Notes: a model not told the origin generated them from the letters alone. 42,360 bases of DNA from Penium margaritaceum (GCA_023375785.1 SZWC01004701.1:97857-140216), one strand, 5' to 3'. Positions 10,285-20,723 are shown, numbered from the stretch's first letter. Numbers and translations are program-made.

Positions 10285-10296
10285 GTCACGGGGGAG
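10285..10296 (+). other. Polypurine tract of Copia-A
   Basis: The purine-rich stretch ending CGGGGGAG lies directly before the TGTTGG of the 3' LTR. It is nearly identical to the tract before 24268 in Copia-B. Confidence 0.75.
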
Positions 10297-10920
10297 TGTT
10301 GGTTATGGGTGTAACACACGCAAGTGACCTCTTGACTGTACTCATACACACAATCATTACCACAGGTGATTAACCTGGATTGAAGCTCTCGGGTACAAAA
10401 CTGTGGCCCGTCATGATGTACACAGTGGTGGCGACACCATCAGGCTGTCAAGTGGTGGCCACAGCACCAACACCAGGTTCATGGAGAGCTTTCATGTAGT
10501 GATGCCCTAGACTTCTACATTCTCAAGCCGGACACACAATTCTGGGAAATGCATGCACTACAATGCTAGTAGTCGATGTGGTTTAGTTTTTCTCATTCGC
10601 ATGTGTTTAGCTTAGTGAGCCAGGTTGCTAATCCTTCGGGACCACATGTTTGGCTTATACCGGTTTGTGAGAAACCGCCCGGAGCACGTTCGCTCTAGGG
10701 TCCAGTTTGATCCCTGGGTGGCTTCCAGGTCCCACGTCAAGAGCTTCGCGTGGATGGCTCGTTCAATTGGCATACACCACTTCACTCGCCACTAACTCAC
10801 CTACTTGTTTCGTTTTCTCCCACTCTCATGTGAAAGTGTTCTTGCCCCGATCCATGGTGACGTGCATCACAACTTACTTGCTTGCTAACTTGCTTATCCT
10901 AGCAACCTAAGCTACCTAAA
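10297..10920 (+). repeat. Copia-A 3' LTR
   Basis: Matches 2017-2647. Begins TGTTGGTTATGGGTGTAACAC and ends GCTACCTAAA, followed by the second TSD copy at 10921. It lacks the CA expansion of the 5' LTR. Confidence 0.9.
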
Positions 10921-10925
10921 CCCGG
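10921..10925. repeat. Target site duplication CCCGG, right copy (Copia-A)
   Basis: Identical to 2012-2016. Confidence 0.85.
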
Positions 10926-11031
10926 GGCCCATTTTCTCAGTGGCACTATCCTTGCACGTTCATGATCCAGTTGCAGGGGAATTCTGTTTTGCTCTCGGCG
11001 CTTCTTTCAGTCTGTTATTTGGACAACCGAG

Positions 11032-11512
11032 GAGCCCGTACGCCTTTTGGGTTCCCTATTGCTGTTGTTTTGGAACTTGCCGCCCGGTTAGCCTATTTTC
11101 TGACTGGTTGGTTAGACTTGCGTGCCTAGTTGCACGCACGTGTGTGAGACTAGATATACACACTTTTCTATTGTTTCTTACTTAACTTCTACGTTTCCAA
11201 GTGTATCTTAACCGTCTCTCCACATTTTGAAGCACTGTTTGTTCGGTTGTGTTCTATGCAACGTGCCCTCTNGAGCCCGTACGCCTTTTGGGTTCCCTAT
11301 TGCTGTTGTTTTGGAACTTGCCGCCCGGTTAGCCTATTTTCTGACTGGTTGGTTAGACTTGCGTGCCTAGTTGCACGCACGTGTGTGAGACTAGATATAC
11401 ACACTTTTCTATTGTTTCTTACTTCACTTCTACGTTTCCAAGTGTATCTTAACCGTCTCTCCACATTTTGAAGCACTGTTTGTTCGGTTGTGTTCTATGC
11501 AACGTGCCCTCT
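11032..11512. repeat. Gap-flanking direct duplicate (assembly overlap)
   Basis: 11032-11271 and 11273-11512 are both 240 bp and differ at very few places (for example TTAACTT versus TTCACTT). A single N at 11272 separates them. Unmerged contig ends are the likely explanation. Confidence 0.88.
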
Positions 11513-11551
11513 CACATCAAATGTTGCTTTGGGGGTTTCTCCATTCCCTCA

Positions 11552-11563
11552 TGGTATCATAGC
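11552..11563 (+). other. Primer-binding site of Copia-B
   Basis: TGGTATCATAGC follows the LTR-terminal CA. It is the iMet type with one change from TGGTATCAGAGC. Confidence 0.85.
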
Positions 11564-13008
11564 TCTAGAGAGACACGACACGACCCTTTCTTCCCACCAC
11601 ATAGTACGAAGCAGTGGCACCGGAGGCATCTAGGCTGTGCCAGGCTGGGCTGGATGGGGCATACAAGTCCTGGCGATATGGAGGCCCTGAGCTTAGGGCT
11701 AATGTCACGTAGTCCTCTAGAAGAGCCGGAGGCGGAATGATGTCAAAATTTTTGGGTAATTTCCCTTGTCGCAGCTGCCATCTTGACGGCAACATGCAAA
11801 ATTGTGGTGGCGGCTTAGGCCACCTCCGCAGTATGAAAAGGCTACTTCAGCAGTGAAGCAGTATCAACGGTAACAATAACTGCAATAGCTACAACAGGAG
11901 CAACGGCAGTGGCGCCTACCCCCTGGCTGCATTTCCTCTCTGTGCTGTAGCTAGAGCAGCCGCACCAGTACCATCAACTGTACCAGCAGCAACAATAGCA
12001 GTAGTAGGAGCAGTAATAGCAGCCGTTATAGTGGCAGCACACATATGACCAATTGAATCACCCCTAAAACTATGTATCAACAAGTGTATTGGGAAGTGAA
12101 CAAACTTGTGAACATGGATGGTTCACAAAATTTACTATACATCACATAGAGCCAATCATAGTTTTTATTTATACGAGGAATGTTCATGTGGACTTTGCTA
12201 ACATGCAACCATGTGGATGTTTTGTGAAAATGCGTGCATACAGGAATACACCCATTGATACACTTATTGAAAAGTGCGTGAAATTGAGGTGATTAACCAT
12301 AACTCACAGCTAATTACTACAAGAGGAACAACTACAACAGCAAAAACCACAGCCACATTCGCAACAGTAGCTCTAGTAGTAGCTGCAGCAGCAATCGTAG
12401 TAGCACAGCAGCATAACAGTAGTAGCATCTTCAACGGTAGCAGCAGACGCGGTAGCACAGCAGCATAACTGTAGTAGCATCTTTAGTAGAAGAAGCAAGC
12501 ACAACAGCTATACTCACCATCGCCGACCGAGCTCGTCAGCCGGCGAAAAGATGCTCTGTAACTTCGAGAGCCTACCTGTTGACGGGCTCCATCGACGACC
12601 TTGTCAATCGACGAGCTTGTTGATCGATGAGCTCGTCGATGTGCTCATCGCTCGATCATACTACTTTCTCTTTTTTTTGCCAGCAAGGGTCGAGCACACC
12701 CTCTCTACAAAGAAAAAGAAATGCCTTCTGGGGGAGAGGCAGTGAGACCCCTCTCAGACCCTAGGTATGGCCCAAACTGCCAATTCCTCCTTGGTGGTTT
12801 CCATGTTCCATTTTTTCTTTTTATTTTTCTTTACCTTTATTTTCTTCGTCTTTCCTCCTTTTTTGCTCGTTGTCAAGACTTGGGAATTCAGAGATTTATC
12901 CCGTTGTCTTGGAAGACTATGCATCCCCTTCTCACGTTTCATCCCTTCTTTGGTCGGGACCCTCACACGTGGAAGTCTGATCCCGTGTAGTGGGACACCA
13001 CTACCGTC
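11564..13008 (+). pseudogene. Copia-B leader and decayed gag, CAG/TAG-rich
   Basis: No long frame survives. The stretches 11850-12040 and 12300-12500 are rich in CAGCAGTAG-type triplets, as expected of a Gln-rich Gag that has gained stops (CAG to TAG). A hairpin with 9-bp arms CGACGAGCT/AGCTCGTCG lies at 12609-12638. A T-rich tract fills 12800-12870. The phrase GATTAACCATAACTC at 12291 recurs at 29033 at the left edge of Copia-D2, so the two leaders may be related. Confidence 0.5.
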
Positions 13009-13365
13009 ATGTCCTTGATGGTTCCAACACACAGTTGGGCTTCTGTGCCTGCCTCTTCGGCTGTGGCTGTACCCCATCCGAGGTGTCATTGGCTTTCGTC
13101 CTCATACAACCCTACAGTCTATGGATCACCTTCTTCATCCTACACCCCTCCATCGTGGCTCCAACCCGCAGCTCCATCTTTCTTCATGCCACCAGCTCAA
13201 TCCTTTCCCGAGCTATCGCATGGTCCGAACACATATGCTCCAGCCTCCACCTTCCATTCCCATCCTCGGCCTCCGGTTGTCCACTTCGGTATGAGTTTGA
13301 CTGTCGAGTCCAGGGGGTCACCGTTGTTCTTCGGATGGAGCCCTTCAGGGCGAGTCGGATGGTGA
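13009..13365 (+). pseudogene. Copia-B gag-pol linker (Ser/Pro-rich)
   Basis: A 118-codon frame, rich in Ser, Pro, Tyr and His (PSSSYTPPSWLQPAAPSF type), which is typical of the copia Gag C-terminus after the zinc knuckle. It stops at 13363, and the protease continues in another frame. Confidence 0.55.
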
Positions 13366-13369
13366 GGTT

Positions 13370-13850
13370 GTGCCATCTGTGGAGTGGGTTAAGCATTGGG
13401 AGTCATTCCCCCTTTCCCGTCTCTTTGCTATGACTTATGGTTTTCCTACTTCCTCTCCTATCCTCTCTTGCAATGCCGCACAGTGTCATGTGACTGCTCC
13501 ATCTCGTTTGTCAAGTGGATTTTGGACCATCGATTCCGGAGCCACTGGTCACATGACGTCGTCTCGTGCTACATTTGTCATGTTGGGACCTGTTGGTGAT
13601 GTACGCTTTGTCCACACTGACTCGGGCCAGATGCTGCCAGTTTAGGGCGTTGGTGTTGTGCGTCTTGTTGGTTCTTCGGGGGACATCTTCTTGCTTGATG
13701 TCCTCGTTGTCCCTATGCTTGAGGTCAGCTTGCTATCGATCACCGCCTTGGATGATCAGGACATGGACTTTGTCTCATCTTGTGTCATTGGCACCGTGTT
13801 GCTTCAATCGTTTGGCCATCGTGTTTTTCCGTGGTCTGTGCTGTGACAAA
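13370..13850 (+). pseudogene. Copia-B protease
   Basis: FWTIDSGATGHMT near 13522-13560 has the normal Asp-Ser-Gly triplet. It is followed by VRFVHTDSGQMLPV, then a TAG at 13643-13645, then in the next frame the block DVLVVPMLEVSLLSITALDDQDMDF. It is the only copia protease in this window with the textbook active-site triplet, but the frame is broken. Confidence 0.8.
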
Positions 13851-14795
13851 CAGTATCGTGTGCTCTTCTTTGCACCGTTTCCCGTGGCCACTGCCGCAGC
13901 GCATGTGCATGTTACCCCCTCCCTTTCCCCCGTACAATCTCATTTTCTCCATCGTCGCTTGTGTCATGTGCATACTGGAGCCACCCATAGCCTCTTGTAT
14001 CATGAGCTTGCTGTTGGTCTTGACCCTGGCACATTCCCTGCGCCATGCACTACTGGCTATCTTTATTGCGCACAAGGCAAGCGGCATCACCCTTCCTTTC
14101 CTTCGTCTGACTTCTGCACGTTGCACCCCCTTGGCCTTGTCCATGCGAACGTTATGGGTCCGCTCCCTGATGAATTTGTGGGGGGTGTTGGTCGGTACGT
14201 CTTGTGCCTTCTAGATGATTTGTCTCACTTTTGACGAATCTTTGCCCTTCGCCAGAAGAAGGATGTCGGGCCCACGATAGAGTCTTGGCTTGTCCAGGCT
14301 GGGTGTGCCTGTCAACTCAAGCTGGTAGCATTTTGCTGCGATAGTGGTGGGGAGTTCATGGGTCCTATAGCTTGCTTCCTCCATTCGCAAGGAGGGCATC
14401 TGGAGCTCGCTACTCCATATACACCATAATTGAATGGAGTGCAGGAATGCTGGAACCACACTCTTGCTAATGATGTTTGTACCCTTCTTCTCCATTGTGG
14501 CCTCCCTCCACTTTTACCTTTGAGGCCATGTCCTACATGATGTGGTTTTGGAACCGTGTTTCCCATGGTCCACTGCCTCCTCATGTCATGCCATTGAAGT
14601 TGTGGTATGGTCATCGTGTTGACCTTCGCCTCGCTTGTATGTTGGCAGCATCACTAGTGTTTGGCTCCCTGAGGACCAACGCAATGGCAAGTTGTCTCCT
14701 CGAGGTCACCTCTTCCCTTTCCTTGGCATTTCCCCTCATTCCAAGGCCTAGCGCTTTTGGGATCATCAGTGTGGTCGGGTTGTTGAGTCTCACTA
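13850..14795 (+). pseudogene. Copia-B integrase, interrupted by Copia-C
   Basis: Zinc region HRRLCHVHTG ... CAQGKRHH (about 13950-14090), then LVHANVMGPLPDE (the first catalytic Asp replaced by Asn), CCDSGGEFMGP (second Asp kept) and the NGVQECWNHT block (Glu kept). Stops occur at 14217-14234 and later. The C-terminal block runs to the ESHY codons at 14795, where Copia-C is inserted. The continuation is at 21799. Confidence 0.82.
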
Positions 14796-15377
14796 TGTGG
14801 AAGTTGCTAGGAATCCAACGCAACAAACGGCTCGTAAAACACTGCATGTTTGAGCATGTTTGAGCCAACCCTAGGGTTCCATGGAAGCAAAAACGTGCCT
14901 AAGTGCACGAGTAACAGGGTTACCCCCTGTTACGGGTGAAGCTCTCTATACGAGCTTCACCCGTTGGCCGGCGAGCGAAGCTCGCCGGCGCACCTCTAGC
15001 CTCGAGGGCAAATTCGCCCTCGAGTCCCAAAACAGCGCGGCATAGACCGTGATCACCCTGTGTCAAGAACTAGGTCAGCCAGACAAGAAGACCTATCAGA
15101 GACCTACCAACATGCAAGTTTGAGGACACAACTAGGTCTCATAGACTAAAGGGACCGAAGTGTATCTAACACCAATGTGGGTCTTCTAGCAAGTGAAGAG
15201 GAGCAGGCATGGGTCGGCGATCGGCGAGAGACAGCGGAGGCACGCGGCCTGGTGGAGAAGGGCCGTGTGCGTAGGCGATGGCACTACGCTCAGCCTGAGT
15301 CACCGCCGACTGCCGGGTCCACATGCACTGCACACCCGCGGCCACACAAGGAGAGAAATATATACATAGGGTTATCA
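14796..15377 (-). repeat. Copia-C 3' LTR
   Basis: On the + strand it runs TGTGGAAGTTGCTAGG to GGGTTATCA. On the element strand it starts TGATAACCCTATG and ends CTTCCACA. Its first codon, TGA, ends the pol frame. A cluster of four hairpins lies at 14911-15024. Confidence 0.92.
14911..15024. repeat. Four serial hairpins in the LTR
   Basis: The hairpins are: 14911-14933 (GTAACAGGG/CCCTGTTAC arms), 14934-14962 (GGGTGAAGCT/AGCTTCACCC), 14967-14989 (GCCGGCGAGC, loop GAA, GCTCGCCGGC) and 15001-15024 (CTCGAGGGC/GCCCTCGAG). All four recur in the LTR copies at about 17813-17927 and 21331-21446, with only small changes, mostly in the loops. The spacing between hairpins is 0-11 nt. Confidence 0.93.
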
Positions 15378-15946
15378 CGCCCCCTTGGCCGAGGGTGTTG
15401 CATGCACGTCCAAGAGATGAAGTTTTGCAAGAAGGTGTGAAGCTGGGAGAGCCTTGGTGAGGAAGTCCGCAAGTTGCTCGGTCCCGCTTACCGCGCACAC
15501 CCGGACTACGCCAGACTCAACAGCCTCACGCACAAAGTGATGCTTGACACCGATATGCTTTATGCTGGGTGCAACACACCATCGTTGGTAGTGATGCGGC
15601 GTACAGCAGAACTGTCGCTGTGTACCAGTACAGGCCCCACAGACATTCCCACTTCTTCTAGCAGTCTGTGCAGCCATGTGGCTTCGCATGCTGCCTCACC
15701 CAATGCTATGTACTCTGCCTCTGCCACACTGCATGCCACACATGACTGTTTTGTACTGCGCGACGAGATGGTTGTGCCCCAGATGCGAAACATGTATCCC
15801 CCCCGACTACGTGCACGTGTGTCCCGTGCATAGTCACTGTCACAGTATCCATCAAGCAAGGGACTAGTGCCTGGGGTGAAGATGAGGCCCATCGAAGCAG
15901 TGTCCAACACATAGCGTAACAGTTTGAGCAAAGCCTTCTGATGCAC
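15375..15946 (-). pseudogene. Copia-C RNase H
   Basis: Blocks in order: LLDGYCDSDYARD (first Asp), [20 protein letters not shown] (Glu), [12 protein letters not shown] (Asp), then a frameshift near 15560. The C-terminal block follows ([19 protein letters not shown] ... [10 protein letters not shown]), ending AKGA plus the TGA that is also the LTR start. It degrades the RNA strand during cDNA synthesis. One frameshift separates the two halves. Confidence 0.9.
15378..15393 (-). other. Polypurine tract of Copia-C
   Basis: On the element strand the sequence GGCCAAGGGGGCG directly precedes the 3' LTR TGATAACC. It overlaps the last codons of pol. Confidence 0.7.
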
Positions 15947-16003
15947 AGTGCGGGGACTTTGATTGAACTGAGCCAGAGTGTTTACTGCGCATGCAATGTC
16001 AGG

Positions 16004-16888
16004 TCATGTGGTGGATGAGAGGTAGGTGAGACTGCCAACGATTTGTCTGAAGACAGTGGGGTCGGTGTCAGGTCCGTAGTCTGTGTTGTGTGCATCAAGC
16101 AGGTGTGCGTACACATCAGGAATCCTTGGTGAATGCTGGGGTGGAAGATGCTGGACTAGGTGGCCAAAGCGCTCAGTTAGGTGAGCAATGAACCGACCTT
16201 GGTGCAACGTCAGTGTGCGTGCTTTTCTTTCGCGAGCAATGGTCATCCCAAGGAAGTTGTGAGCCTCCCCAAGGTCAGTCATCCGGTAATGTGCCGTGAG
16301 CAGTGCTTTGGTGTCTTGAATGAGTGAGAGTGAAGGTGAAAGAATCAAGAGGTCATCCACATACACAATGAGCATATCCGGAACGCGATCCACCCAACGT
16401 ACAAAAAGGGAAGGATCAGACAGACTTTGCAAAAATCCCAGGCTCTCAAGGGTGCGTCGAATCTCTTTGTTCCAGCACCGTGGTGCCTGTTTTAGACCAT
16501 ACAGTGCTTTTAGTAGAAGCCATACCCTGTCCGTGCCATCCTCAAATCCCGGTGGTTGTTCCACTTACAGCTCTTCATCTAGAGGACCATTCAAGAAAGA
16601 ATTCTTGACATCCATCTGGTGAATTTCCCAGTCCTCATGTGCCGCTACCCCTAGTAGGGCACGGCTGGAGGTGTACTTGCCCACTGGTGCATACGTGTCT
16701 GTGAAATCCTGGCCAGGCACCTGGTGAAACCCTTTGGCCACCAAGCAAGCCTTGTATTTTTCCAGGAGGCCATGCAAGTTGCGTTTGGCTTTAAAGACCA
16801 ATTTTACATCAATTGCCTTCCGACCAGGGGGAAGTGACACCAACTGATAAACCCCATGCTCGAGCAGAGCATTGAGTTCATCGACCAT
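16004..16888 (-). pseudogene. Copia-C reverse transcriptase, two nonsense codons
   Basis: Nearly complete RT. LPPGRKAIDVKLVFK, then GFHQVPGQDFTDTYAPVGKYTS and WEIHQMDVKNSFLNGPLDEEL lead to a TAA at 16565-16567. The next block starts VEQPPGFEDG, then ALYGLKQAPRCWNKE, IVYVDDLLILSP (catalytic YVDD intact) and FLGMTIARERK. A TGA follows at 16004-16006, at the position where the family has Arg (CGA to TGA). Apart from these two stops the frame holds. Confidence 0.93.
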
Positions 16889-17703
16889 TGCTTTTTCCCA
16901 ATCCGTTTCATCTGGTCGCCCCTTGCCTCCGTCACTGTAAGCGGCTCAGGAAGCGGGGTCCCAGGATTTGGTTGCCCCATGACATGATAGAACTGCCGAT
17001 AGTTTACCCTTGGCACATCTCTTTGAGAGCGGCGAACTGGACCAGGCTGGTTAGAGGTTTCAGTGGTGACTCTTGTCTCAGGTGTGAGCTCTCGACCAGG
17101 GGAATCGTGGGTATCTGAGCTAGTGTGATCAGTTTCTGTAGACACGTCATGGTGGACTGCCGGTGCCTGTCGCTTATCCACACTTGACCCAGCAGGTTTT
17201 TGTGGCGTTGGTCGCACAGTGGAGACTGGGACAAAGATAGGTATGCTGACATACTCAGGATACTGCTCAGGAATGGTGAGTGTCGGCGCATGTTTCAATG
17301 TCTTGAACACCTTGTAGGGCATGTGTTCCATGAATGAGGCATCACGACTCTCAACAATGGCGTGGTGAACGGGGTCCCAAAATCTCCGACATGGGATACG
17401 CCGACAAAGACACACCACCTACCTCGTGGGCTTAGCTTATGTTTGCGCTGAGGATCCGCAAACCAAACACATGCTATTGTGCCCCACACCCTAGCAGGAC
17501 GTAGATCAGCCTTTTGTTTCAACCATCGTTCCCACGGAGTGACAACCTTCGGCAAGGGCCCCTGGGGTACCCGATTCCACACCCAAGTGATGTATTTCAC
17601 AGCCTCTTCCCAAAACCCAAAAGACAAGCCTGACTCAGCCAACAGGGTGCGCAATGCATCCCCTAATGTTCTATGCCAGTTCTAATCGACTGTAGTCCTC
17701 TTT
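16889..17703 (-). pseudogene. Copia-C integrase C-terminal part and linker
   Basis: Reads from the block TLGDALRTLLAESGLSFGFW through VWNRVPQGPLP, the WERWLKQKADLRPARVWG block, and (next frame) RRFWDPVHHAIVESRDASF, to a Ser/Thr/Pro linker with VRRSQRDVPRVNY just before RT. A frame change lies near 17400. The catalytic core upstream is gone, cut by the segment that starts at 17704. Confidence 0.85.
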
Positions 17704-18382
17704 GCTAGGAATCAAACGCAAAAAACGGCTCTTAAACCGGTGCATGTTTGAGCATGTTTCAGCCAACCCTAGGGTTCCATGGAAGCAAAAACGTGCCTAA
17801 GTACACGAGTAACAGGGTTACCCCATGTTACGGGTGAAGCTCCCTATACGAGCTTCACCCGTTGGCCGGCGAGCTAAGCTCGCCGGCGCACCTCTAGCCT
17901 CGAGGGCAAATTCGCCCTCGAGTCCCAAAACAGCGCGGCATAGACCGCGATCACCCTGTGTCAAGAACTAGGTCAGCCAGACAAGAAGACCTATCAGAGA
18001 CCTACCGACATGCAAGTTTGAGGACACAACTAGGTCTGATAGCCTAAAGGGACCGAAGTGTATCTAATACCAACGTGGGTCTTCTAGCAAGTGAAGAGGA
18101 GCAGGCATGGGTCGGCGATCGGTGAGAGACATTGGAGGCATGCGGCCTGGTGGAGAAGGGCCGTGTGCGTAGGCGATGGCACTACGCTCAGCCTGAGTCA
18201 CCGCCGACTGTCGGGTCCACATGCACTGCATACCCACGGCCACACGAGGAAAGAAATATATACATAGGGTTATCACCCTGCTCTCTTCTTTGAGAGCACC
18301 TTCTCATGCGACATTGCTCGCTCTATTCCATCACATATGCCCTTCTTTCATCCTCGGGGAGGTGGTGGATGTGGAGTGCAAT
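17704..18382 (-). repeat. Internal LTR copy plus 107 bp of Copia-B flank
   Basis: 17704-18275 is a third Copia-C LTR. It starts about 10 bp inside the LTR end and shares most diagnostic variants with the right LTR (GAGCTAAGCTC, GACATTGGAGG, CATACCCACGG). 18276-18382 then matches 21799-21905, the Copia-B coding DNA flanking the right LTR, with about two differences. The piece therefore copies the genomic LTR-flank junction and sits where the integrase core should be. Confidence 0.9.
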
Positions 18383-18662
18383 ATGTTTCAGTGACGCATA
18401 TTGCACCGAGGGGACTGGCATGGGTCCAGTCAGATCGGCATGCACCAGTTCAAGCGGTGCCTCACTCACGTGTTGTGAGACTGGAAAGCTTTGGCGGTGA
18501 GCTTTTCCTTCCTGAATATCTAGGCATGCAGATGTGAGGAAAGTCTTGGGGACTGAGGCCGTGTGCAAGTTGATGCCTAAGCATGTCCTTGACCAGATCA
18601 GTGTTGATGTATGCAAGTTGTCTGTGTATGAGATCCGTGTGATGTGGGTCTGTTGTGGTCAT
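18383..18662 (-). pseudogene. Copia-C pre-integrase zinc region, start of integrase
   Basis: Two overlapping frames (one frameshift) carry LIHRQLAYINTDLVKDML (the His side), CLDIQEGKAHRQSF (one Cys of the usual pair replaced) and PLELVHADLTGPMPVPS (first catalytic Asp). The signal ends abruptly near 18383 at the inserted segment. The second Asp and the Glu are therefore absent from this element. Confidence 0.85.
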
Positions 18663-18677
18663 GATGTGGGCCTGTGC

Positions 18678-19530
18678 TCAGTTAGATTGCAAGGCAGGAA
18701 AAAGTGTTAGCCTGTACAGCATGTCTGTATGCAGTGGGCCGTCAGCCAAGAGTTCCCCTTGCGCATCAAAGATCATGCATTTCTGGTCACGCGTCAGTGC
18801 AGACATGCCCGATTGCCGGTCGAGCTGCCCCCCCGACAGCAAGTTCACCTTAAGCCGAGGAACGTACAGGACCCCAGTCAGCCACATGACCCCACCAGGC
18901 GCTTGCAAGGCGACAGTTCCAATGCCCTCAACACGCAATACTTCCCCAGACCCAGTCCTCACACCATGCACGTCGTGTGTTGCATACAAGGACACGAACA
19001 ACTGACGATGCGGTGACATGTGATGTGAGCATGCCGTGTCNGAGTTCCCCTTGCGCATCAAAGATCATGCATTTCTGGTCACGCGTCAGTGCAGACATGC
19101 CCGATTGCCGGTCGAGCTGCCCCCCCGACAGCAAGTTCACCTTAAGCCGAGGAACGTACAGGACCCCAGTCAGCCACATGACCCCACCAGGCGCTTGCAA
19201 GGCGACAGTTCCAATGCCCTCAACACGCAATACTTCCCCAGACCCAGTCCTCACACCATGCACGTCGTGTGTTTCATAGAAGGACACAAACAACTGACGA
19301 TGCGGTGACATGTGATGTGAGCATGCCGTGTCATATAGCCATTCATGCATGGGCACTGTGTGAGATGTGGTCACGTGGGTGTACGCAAGTCGTGGATCTG
19401 ACTGCTGAGTCGATGCAGTGGGCTCTGGAGGATGCACGGCAGGTGTCGCCCCCTGTGGGTCGCAAGCGGGCATGGCCTCCATGTTGTCGTACACACGCTG
19501 GGCCCATGATGGGACTGGGGCAGGTGCCAT
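18678..19530 (-). pseudogene. Copia-C protease
   Basis: The frame starting near 19530 has a Pro-rich linker, then EWLYDTACSHHMSPHRQLFV, with Asp-Thr-Ala at the catalytic place where Asp-Ser/Thr-Gly is usual. The blocks VRTGSGEVLRVEGIGTV, VLYVPRLKVNLLSGGQL and DQKCMIFDAQGEL follow. A gap at 19041 with a 291-bp duplicate repeats most of the domain, so the two apparent protease copies are really one. Confidence 0.88.
18750..19332. repeat. Gap-flanking direct duplicate (assembly overlap)
   Basis: 18750-19040 and 19042-19332 are both 291 bp, separated by the single N at 19041. They differ at a few sites (GCATACAAGGACACGAAC versus TCATAGAAGGACACAAAC), so the copies may come from two haplotypes or noisy contig ends. 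Confidence 0.9.
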
Positions 19531-19740
19531 CGCGAACGGCGGCTCGTAGTATGGCCCAGGGTACCATGGGGGTGGTGGCCCAAGGTACTACTGAAACTGC
19601 TACGGAGGCAGGCCGACCGTGGTGGCCACCACGGGCTGGAAGAGCTGTTGTCCAGGCGCGCTGTAGCCACCAGCCTGCCGATCTGCCTGGCCAAGTGTCA
19701 GGTACGTCGAACGATACTGCTGCTGCTGTTGCGGCGGCTG

Positions 19741-20723
19741 CTACTGCTGCCACGGATGCACCTGGTGCAGCTGCTGTCTCGCCATCATCTGACGTTGCAG
19801 AATGGGAAATTTGTGCCAGAAATGCCCGGACTGGTTGCAGTAGCTGCACCGCTGGTCCCCACGACCGCGCCCAGGGTCACGTCCCCCACCGCCACCATAA
19901 CCACGTCCACCACCAGAACCACGTCCCCCGCCCGAGTTGCCACCCGCCTGTGTAAAGGCAACATGCGCCGGGCTGGCAGCTGCAGCAGAGGAGATTTGAT
20001 GTGTATATGTGACGGATGGGGTGGAGGTCATGTCACGAGTTTCCCCCTTCAGGACGTCCTCGTAGTTGCGCAGTTCGGCAAAGACCACAGAGAGGTCAAT
20101 AAGCTCGATCTCCGCCACTGGATGACGACGGAAGATGTCACGTCGGAATTCCTTATACTGCTCGCCAAGATGAAGTAGCACCACATCTAGCCATTCAAGG
20201 ACAGAGCACGGTGCACCGATTCTGAGCAGACGTCGTCGAATATCCATTGCGTCATCCCAATACTCGGCAGCCGGGGCACCAGGCTTGGGGTACAGGTTCC
20301 TCAACCTGTCTCGCAGATTCACGACGAGGGTCATGCCCTGCTCCTCTTGATGAGTAGAGAGATGCTTCCACGCATCATGCGGCCGGGACGCGCCACTCTG
20401 GGCATCAGAGGATCTTCTCCCCTTCCTCCAAACCGCAAATGACAAAGTGCAAGTGCTTGTGCATCTGGTAGTGTGCGCATCAAGGCGTTAAAGGTACGCA
20501 GCAACATGTGATCGTTGACTGACACCGGTGGGGGTTAGAGATAAAGATCCTCCAATCCGTACTCCGCCGTCCGGGACAAGAACAAATCCTTCCAGGCCAC
20601 ATAGTCACGTGTGCCCAGGAGGAGAGGAGAGAGCTCCTTCCCCAGGCCAAGCTGCGCCATGGCCTCCGCAGTGAGGGTCACTGCCGACGCGTTAGCATTG
20701 TCACCGCCCTCAACTTCACTCAT
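19741..20723 (-). pseudogene. Copia-C gag with zinc knuckle
   Basis: Starts MSEVEGGDNANA at 20723 with the usual N-terminal helix and the KDLFLSRTAEYGLEDLYL block, then a stop (about 20536). The frame continues to about 20450, where it shifts to the 234-codon frame ending at 19741. That frame has the capsid core (LVVNLRDRLRNLYPKPG ... YWDDAMDIRRRLLRIGAP ... EYKEFRRDIFRRHP), an Arg/Gly-rich stretch and a CCHC knuckle CSYCNQSGHFWHKF whose last Cys is Phe. It would package element RNA. Confidence 0.88.

Larger units (their letters stand above)
2017..10920 (+). mobile_element. Copia-A, full-length but degenerate Ty1/copia element
   Basis: 8.9 kb with two LTRs (2017-2647, 10297-10920), TSD CCCGG, a PBS at 2648, a PPT just before 10297 and the copia domain order: gag, protease, integrase, RT, RNase H. 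The coding region is split by stops and frameshifts: two TAG codons in gag, a frame change near 6812, a stop at the end of integrase and a stop before RT. A gap with a duplicate flank lies at 5651, so the true length is probably about 218 bp shorter. It inserted into the 5' LTR of Copia-B, so it is younger than Copia-B. Confidence 0.92.
10921..11551 (+). repeat. Copia-B 5' LTR, right portion
   Basis: Continues the LTR begun at 1870 and ends in CA at 11550-11551, immediately before a PBS. It contains a gap (11272) with a 240-bp duplicate, so the true piece is about 390 bp. TATA-like ACTAGATATACACAC occurs within it. Confidence 0.75.

Noticed and set aside
14796..15377. tRNA or structured ncRNA gene in the hairpin cluster
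   Set aside because: The hairpins do not form a cloverleaf, I see no A/B box pair, and they repeat only as part of the LTR.
18678..19530. Two tandem copies of the Copia-C protease
   Set aside because: The second copy is an assembly duplicate ending exactly at the N at 19041.
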